From contig JAIXYN010000099.1 of assembly GCA_027490195.1 (NCBI GenBank), forward strand, positions 62,001 to 126,000: a DNA stretch of 64,000 nt. The letters run 5' to 3'. The translations under genes were made by a program, and so were the position numbers. Of this stretch, positions 60,238 to 64,000 are shown piece by piece (the stretch's first letter is position 1; every line of letters begins with the position of its first letter). This stretch comes from Verrucomicrobiaceae bacterium. Its GTDB lineage: Bacteria; Verrucomicrobiota; Verrucomicrobiia; Verrucomicrobiales; Verrucomicrobiaceae. The notes beneath the pieces are model-generated. The model saw nothing but the letters and a program-made list of their open reading frames with translations. It was not told where the DNA came from and did not search any database.

Positions 60238-61536
60238 ATGCCAATTGAACCTATGGCCATCCAAGCTTTCCGCCCCGTCCTCATCACCCGCAACACCTGC
60301 CGTATTTGCGGCTCACGCAGCCTCACTCCTGTCGTCAGCCTAGGGGATCAATTCATTGGCGGCGTGCTTGCCAGCGCAGACGGCAGTGCCCTCATCAAGC
60401 GCAAGGTGCCTCTCGACCTCGTGCGCTGCGATCCTTCGCAGGATGAAAACGCCTGCGGCCTGGTGCAGATGCGCCACTCGGTGCCGCCGAAGGTCCTGTA
60501 TCATCGCTACTACTATGAGTCTGGCATCAACCAGTCCATGATCGACAACCTCTCGGGCATCACCCAGCTCGTGGAACAGACCGTCAGCCTTCGCGCCAAG
60601 GACATCGTGCTCGACATCGGCTGCAATGACGGCACGCTGCTCTCCAGCTACAAGACCCAGGGCCTGCGCCACATCGGCATTGATCCTTCGGACGTGGCCC
60701 TCAAGGCTCGCGCCAAAGGCTTTGAAGTGGTGAACGACTTCTTCTCCGCCCGCGCCTTCAAGAGCGTGCACGCCACGGAGAAAGCCCGCGTCGTGACCAG
60801 CATCTCCATGTTCTATGACTTGGAAAACCCGCACGCTTTTGTGCAGGACATCGCCGATGTGCTCGCCACGGACGGCATCTGGATTCTGGAGCAGAGCTAT
60901 CTGCCTGCGATGCTCGACATCAACAGCTTCGACACCATCTGCCATGAGCACTTGGAGTACTACTCCCTCGCCGTTCTTGAGCGCCTCTTCGGCGATCACG
61001 GCCTCGAAGTCATCGACGTGCATCTCAACGATGTGAACGGCGGCAGCTTCCGCCTCGTGGTGGCCAACGCCGGCCAGGTCAAGCCTTCCGCTGAAGCCGC
61101 CGCCCGCGTGCAGGACCTCCGCATCCGCGAGTTCGAAATGGCGATCGATTCCGACGCCCCTTACGCCGTCTTCCGCGAAAACATCGAGCGCATCCGCACC
61201 GACCTCACCGCCTTCCTGCAGAAGGCCAAGGCCGAAGGCAAAGTGGTGCACGGCTACGGTGCCTCCACCAAGGGCAGCACCACGCTGCAGTTCTGCAACG
61301 TCACGCCGGACCTCGTTTCTGCCATCGCCGACCGCAATCCGGTCAAGTGGGGCAGCTACACCATTGGCACCCACATCAAGATCATCTCCGAAGAGGAATC
61401 CCGCGCCGCCAAGCCCGACTACTACCTCGTGCTGCCGTGGCACTTCATGCCGGAGTTCCTCAAGCGTGAGACCGAGTTCCTCGCCCGTGGCGGCAAATTC
61501 GTCGTCCCGATGCCGCAGGTGCATCTGGTGGGTTGA
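60238..61536 (+). CDS. Sugar C-methyltransferase (TylCIII-like)
   Basis: A 432-residue SAM methyltransferase with the three-part build of NDP-hexose 3-C-methyltransferases: an N-terminal zinc-binding part (C-R-I-C-G and later C), a central Rossmann domain (V-L-D-I-G-C-N-D-G-T-L-L as SAM motif I), a C-H-E-H-L-E-Y-Y-S segment with candidate catalytic His/Glu, and a C-terminal domain with H-G-Y-G-A-S-T-K-G. It lies 39 bases after the epimerase gene and acts with it on an activated deoxysugar. A terminator follows. Confidence 0.88.
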   Translation: MPIEPMAIQAFRPVLITRNTCRICGSRSLTPVVSLGDQFIGGVLASADGSALIKRKVPLDLVRCDPSQDENACGLVQMRHSVPPKVLYHRYYYESGINQSMIDNLSGITQLVEQTVSLRAKDIVLDIGCNDGTLLSSYKTQGLRHIGIDPSDVALKARAKGFEVVNDFFSARAFKSVHATEKARVVTSISMFYDLENPHAFVQDIADVLATDGIWILEQSYLPAMLDINSFDTICHEHLEYYSLAVLERLFGDHGLEVIDVHLNDVNGGSFRLVVANAGQVKPSAEAAARVQDLRIREFEMAIDSDAPYAVFRENIERIRTDLTAFLQKAKAEGKVVHGYGASTKGSTTLQFCNVTPDLVSAIADRNPVKWGSYTIGTHIKIISEEESRAAKPDYYLVLPWHFMPEFLKRETEFLARGGKFVVPMPQVHLVG

Positions 61537-61556
61537 ATCAACGGCCTTCAAGAAAC

Positions 61557-61591
61557 AGCTCCGGTGCCGTAAGGGCCGGAGCTATTTTTTT
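61557..61591 (+). terminator. Terminator of the deoxysugar gene pair
   Basis: Stem AGCTCCGG / CCGGAGCT, loop of 11 bases, followed by ATTTTTTT on the plus strand, 20 bases after the methyltransferase stop. Confidence 0.9.
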
Positions 61592-61608
61592 GTATAGGCT
61601 TCGAGCGG

Positions 61609-62241
61609 TCACTTCTTGCCGCCGCCCTTGGAGTTCATCTTTTCAATGGCGTTTTTGAAGCGTGCCAGTTCTTCGGGTGGGATGGGCAGCGCTGAGTCGA
61701 ACAGTTCTTTGAGTGATTCACTTTGCGCCATGGTCTCAATCGCTGAGCCGTCAGGATACTCCACATAGTAGTTTCCGCATTCCCAGCAGAGGCTGGTTTG
61801 GAAGATTGGGGTGCCTGCTTGATAGACCTTGATACCATGGATTGGATAGTGGCAGAAAGCGCCGGGCACTTCGTTTTTAGCGGTGAGCAGCGTGGCAATG
61901 GCTGTCTTGAATGATTCCAGATCAGCAGGCTGGACTGCCTTTTGGGTGATGATGCGTGCGTTCCCTTGGAAAGGCGGAATCGGAAAGGTTTCGACTTCGA
62001 CATCTTCCACTTCCGCCATGGTGAAATCCAAAAGTAAGAGCTCTATTTTGTCGGCTTTCAGAATCATCGCGGAAAGGCTGTCGCGAAATTCCTTCTGAAT
62101 TCCCCCCTTTCTTTCCCAATATTTGGTTTTGGCGCCCATCTGGGCCTCGCGGGCTTCATCTGCCTTTTTGGAGTCTTCGTCCGAGGCGGCTCCCCAAAGT
62201 GCCAGGGTATGCAGCAGCAGGATCACGAGGCTTATTTTCAT
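61609..62241 (-). CDS. Exported protein of unknown function
   Basis: A 210-residue protein with a signal peptide (M-K-I-S-L-V-I-L-L-L-H-T-L-A-L-W-G-A-A) and a charged stretch after it (E-D-S-K-K-A-D-E-A-R-E-A). The rest is a mixed alpha/beta domain that has a Cys pair in C-W-E-C-G-N-Y-Y-V-E-Y-P and ends in Gly/Lys. It resembles no family I can name. The frame stays open for a long way upstream, opposite the ABC exporter gene, but the signal peptide marks the start at 62241. Confidence 0.65.
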   Translation of the reverse strand: MKISLVILLLHTLALWGAASDEDSKKADEAREAQMGAKTKYWERKGGIQKEFRDSLSAMILKADKIELLLLDFTMAEVEDVEVETFPIPPFQGNARIITQKAVQPADLESFKTAIATLLTAKNEVPGAFCHYPIHGIKVYQAGTPIFQTSLCWECGNYYVEYPDGSAIETMAQSESLKELFDSALPIPPEELARFKNAIEKMNSKGGGKK

Positions 62242-62349
62242 GAGGGGATTTGGATGGAATTGAATGGAGAAAAATTGCGAGGCACAAGATAAATCGTGCC
62301 AGATTAAAGTGGCAAAATGGCCGGTGGGCCTGAAAAAGAGGATAAAGCC

Positions 62350-64000
62350 ATGGACGACAAGCCCGAGCCGATGACCAACAGCGCTGCCCTGCGCCGCCTG
62401 CTTGTGTTTGCACGCGGGCACTGGCGCATCGCCGTGTGGCAGTTCACGCTGGCCGTGGCGGGCACCTCTCTCATCTTCGTCTTTCCCGGCGTGGTGCGCT
62501 GGTTCATGGATGAAATCATCCCGCAGAAGCGCAGCGACCTCATCTGGCGGGCCGGCGGTCTGGCGCTGCTGGCCTTCGCCTTGCGCGAAGGGTTGTTCTA
62601 TTTCCGCACCCGGGTGAACTGTACCTTTGAGCAGCGCATGATCACGGATCTGCGCAGCCAGTTGCATCGGAAGATCGAACTGCTGCCGCTGCGCTGGTTT
62701 GATCATCAAAGCACCGGTGACATTCTCACCAAGCTGGCCGACGACGTCCCTGCCACTCAGCGCGTCATCCTTGAAGGCATCGAGCAGGGCTGCACCGCCG
62801 TGCTGCAGATCCTCATCACCGCCATCGTCATGCTCGTGGCGGACAGCAAGCTCGCGCTCATCGTCCTGGCCCCCACGCCGTTCATCGCCGCCGGGGGCTG
62901 GATCTACTCGCGCTGGGTCTCCCCACGCGCCACCGCTGCGCGTGAGGCCACCAGCGCGCTCAATGCCACGCTGCATGATACCATCACCGGCATTCGTCAG
63001 ATCAAGAGCTTCACTGCCGAGGAGATGCGGCAGTGGAAGTTTCTCGCCGCCAGCCAGCGGCTCCAGGAAAAGCAGACGCGCCTCATGGCTGCCTGGGCCT
63101 TCTACTCGCCTTCCATGACGCTGCTTGGAAACGGCGGCCTCGTTCTGCTGCTCATGGCCGGTTCCTGGTGGTGTGTGCAGGGCAGCATGACGCCGGGGCA
63201 GTTGATGGAGTTTCTGCTCCTCGTGGGCTTCCTCTACGAACCCATCGCCCGGCTCCACGGCGTGAATCAAACCCTGCTCAACGGCCTCTCCGCCGCCAAG
63301 CGCGTCTTTGCCATCCTCGACAACGAAACCGAGGAGGATCTCGATGCGGGGCAGTCGCTCGCATCCATTCGTGGCGAGATCGAATTCAGCGCCGTGGCCT
63401 TCAGCTACCGTGCCGACAAGCCCGTGCTGCAAGACATCACGCTGCGCGCAGCCCGCCATCAAACCATCGCCATCGTCGGCGCCACGGGTTCCGGCAAGAG
63501 CACGCTCTTCCAGCTTCTCACCCGCTTCTACGATCCGCAAAGTGGCAGCATCACACTCGATGGCGTCCCGTTGCAAAACCTCAGCAAACGCGGGTTGCGC
63601 CAGTCCCTCGCCTACGTCACGCAGGAGGCCTTCCTCTTCGCGGGCACCGTGCGCGACAACCTCCTCATCGGCAAACCCAGCGCCACCGATGTCGAACTCT
63701 GGACCGCTTTGCGCGATGCCTGCGCCGAAGACTTCATCCGCCGCAGTCCCGAAGGTCTCGATGCCGAAGTGGGCGAACGCGGCGTGCTCCTCAGCGGTGG
63801 CGAACGCCAGCGCCTCGCCCTCGCCCGTGCCTTCCTCAAAGACGCCCCCGTGCTCCTCCTCGATGAAGCCACTTCCGCCGTCGATGTGAAGTCCGAGCAC
63901 CTCATCCAGGCCGCGCTGGCCAAACTCCGCGCCAACCGCACCAGCCTCATCATCGCCCATCGACTCAGCACCATCGTGGACGCGGATGTGATCTATGTCC
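62350..64000 (+). CDS. MsbA-like ABC exporter, fused permease/ATPase (partial)
   Basis: At least 550 residues of a half-size ABC exporter, cut by the window end. Six membrane spans (about 20-310; the second-helix region has F-E-Q-R-M-I-T-D-L-R-S-Q-L, typical of MsbA-type transporters) are followed by an ATPase with V-G-A-T-G-S-G-K-S-T (Walker A), Q-E-A-F-L-F (Q-loop), L-L-S-G-G-E-R-Q-R (signature), V-L-L-L-D-E-A-T-S (Walker B) and A-H-R-L-S (H-loop). Likely flips lipid or glycolipid to the outer leaflet. Start chosen at ATG 62350, 8 bases after an AGAGG ribosome site; ATGs at 62317 and 62407 regions are alternatives. The gene is divergent from the exported protein at 61609. Confidence 0.9.
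   Translation, partial: MDDKPEPMTNSAALRRLLVFARGHWRIAVWQFTLAVAGTSLIFVFPGVVRWFMDEIIPQKRSDLIWRAGGLALLAFALREGLFYFRTRVNCTFEQRMITDLRSQLHRKIELLPLRWFDHQSTGDILTKLADDVPATQRVILEGIEQGCTAVLQILITAIVMLVADSKLALIVLAPTPFIAAGGWIYSRWVSPRATAAREATSALNATLHDTITGIRQIKSFTAEEMRQWKFLAASQRLQEKQTRLMAAWAFYSPSMTLLGNGGLVLLLMAGSWWCVQGSMTPGQLMEFLLLVGFLYEPIARLHGVNQTLLNGLSAAKRVFAILDNETEEDLDAGQSLASIRGEIEFSAVAFSYRADKPVLQDITLRAARHQTIAIVGATGSGKSTLFQLLTRFYDPQSGSITLDGVPLQNLSKRGLRQSLAYVTQEAFLFAGTVRDNLLIGKPSATDVELWTALRDACAEDFIRRSPEGLDAEVGERGVLLSGGERQRLALARAFLKDAPVLLLDEATSAVDVKSEHLIQAALAKLRANRTSLIIAHRLSTIVDADVIYV

Noticed and set aside
60340-61551. Minus-strand open frame of about 400 codons
   Set aside because: Antisense of the sugar C-methyltransferase, whose zinc and SAM motifs are intact.
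62242-63960. Long minus-strand open frame upstream of the exported protein at 61609-62241
   Set aside because: It is the antisense of the ABC exporter gene, whose ATPase motifs are beyond doubt; only the last 210 codons, starting with a signal peptide, look like a real protein.

Overview
The window reads as a chromosomal stretch of a high-GC, Gram-negative bacterium, most likely a member of the Verrucomicrobiota (Verrucomicrobiales, Prosthecobacter/Verrucomicrobium-like). This is inferred from the gene mix and not from any marker phylogeny: PQQ-repeat and Gfo/Idh/MocA proteins, a YHYH-domain protein, an XylR-like LacI/AraC hybrid regulator, a GldA/GldF/GldG plus DUF4340 cassette, a WecA-like transferase with a long cytosolic tail, and an MglA/roadblock operon with a giant Pro/Ala/Gln-rich partner. 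There is no phage, IS element or CRISPR array; the region is mainly core genome with small patches of gene decay.

Layout. 0-9 kb: a Phd/RelE-like toxin-antitoxin pair, a DUF1573 protein, an exported rhodanese, a GlsB/YeaQ-type membrane protein, a long NfeD-type membrane protease with two ClpP-like domains (the first has lost its serine), and a two-gene NAD-dependent formate dehydrogenase (FdsB- and FdsA-like). 9-21 kb: a metallophosphoesterase, an MFS carrier, a YkgJ-type Cys-cluster protein, and a TetR-led minus-strand cluster of small-ligand proteins (SRPBCC x3, VOC, GyrI-like), followed by a PQQ-repeat protein, an SGNH-like gene with an in-frame stop, a Gfo/Idh/MocA oxidoreductase and a divergent LLM-monooxygenase/ROK-regulator pair. 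Several degraded gene ends lie in this part. 21-30 kb: rhodanese, cardiolipin synthase, PrsW-type protease, small membrane protein, GNAT, then a translationally coupled WecA-like transferase and O-antigen ligase/polymerase with TPRs. 30-35 kb: mnmE, a Tat-exported sugar-isomerase-like protein, and the housekeeping operon pdxJ-acpS-coaD-yceD-rpmF. 35-43 kb: tRNA-Asp, a TPR membrane protein, and the ABC/GldG/DUF4340 operon. 43-54 kb: PduO-type cobalamin adenosyltransferase, a 56-aa membrane peptide, rhomboid protease, mgtE with an overlapping conserved gene, a Ski2-like helicase with DUF3516, a YHYH protein, an XylR-like regulator, a DUF2127 protein and ApbE. 54-59 kb: the MglA/roadblock/scaffold operon. 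59-64 kb: tRNA-Glu, a GDP-fucose-synthase-like epimerase and a sugar C-methyltransferase, a hypothetical exported protein, and an MsbA-like ABC exporter cut by the window end.

The strongest candidate for an undescribed system is the operon at 54445-58635: a 1017-residue low-complexity protein carrying two copies of a short conserved module and a C-terminal roadblock-like domain, followed by an MglA-type GTPase and a free roadblock protein. Together they look like a small-GTPase polarity or localisation switch with its own scaffold. Other points of interest are the part-inactive tandem NfeD protease, a near-perfect TetR operator that spans the regulator's own start codon, and two near-identical perfect palindromes just upstream of the Ski2-like helicase.
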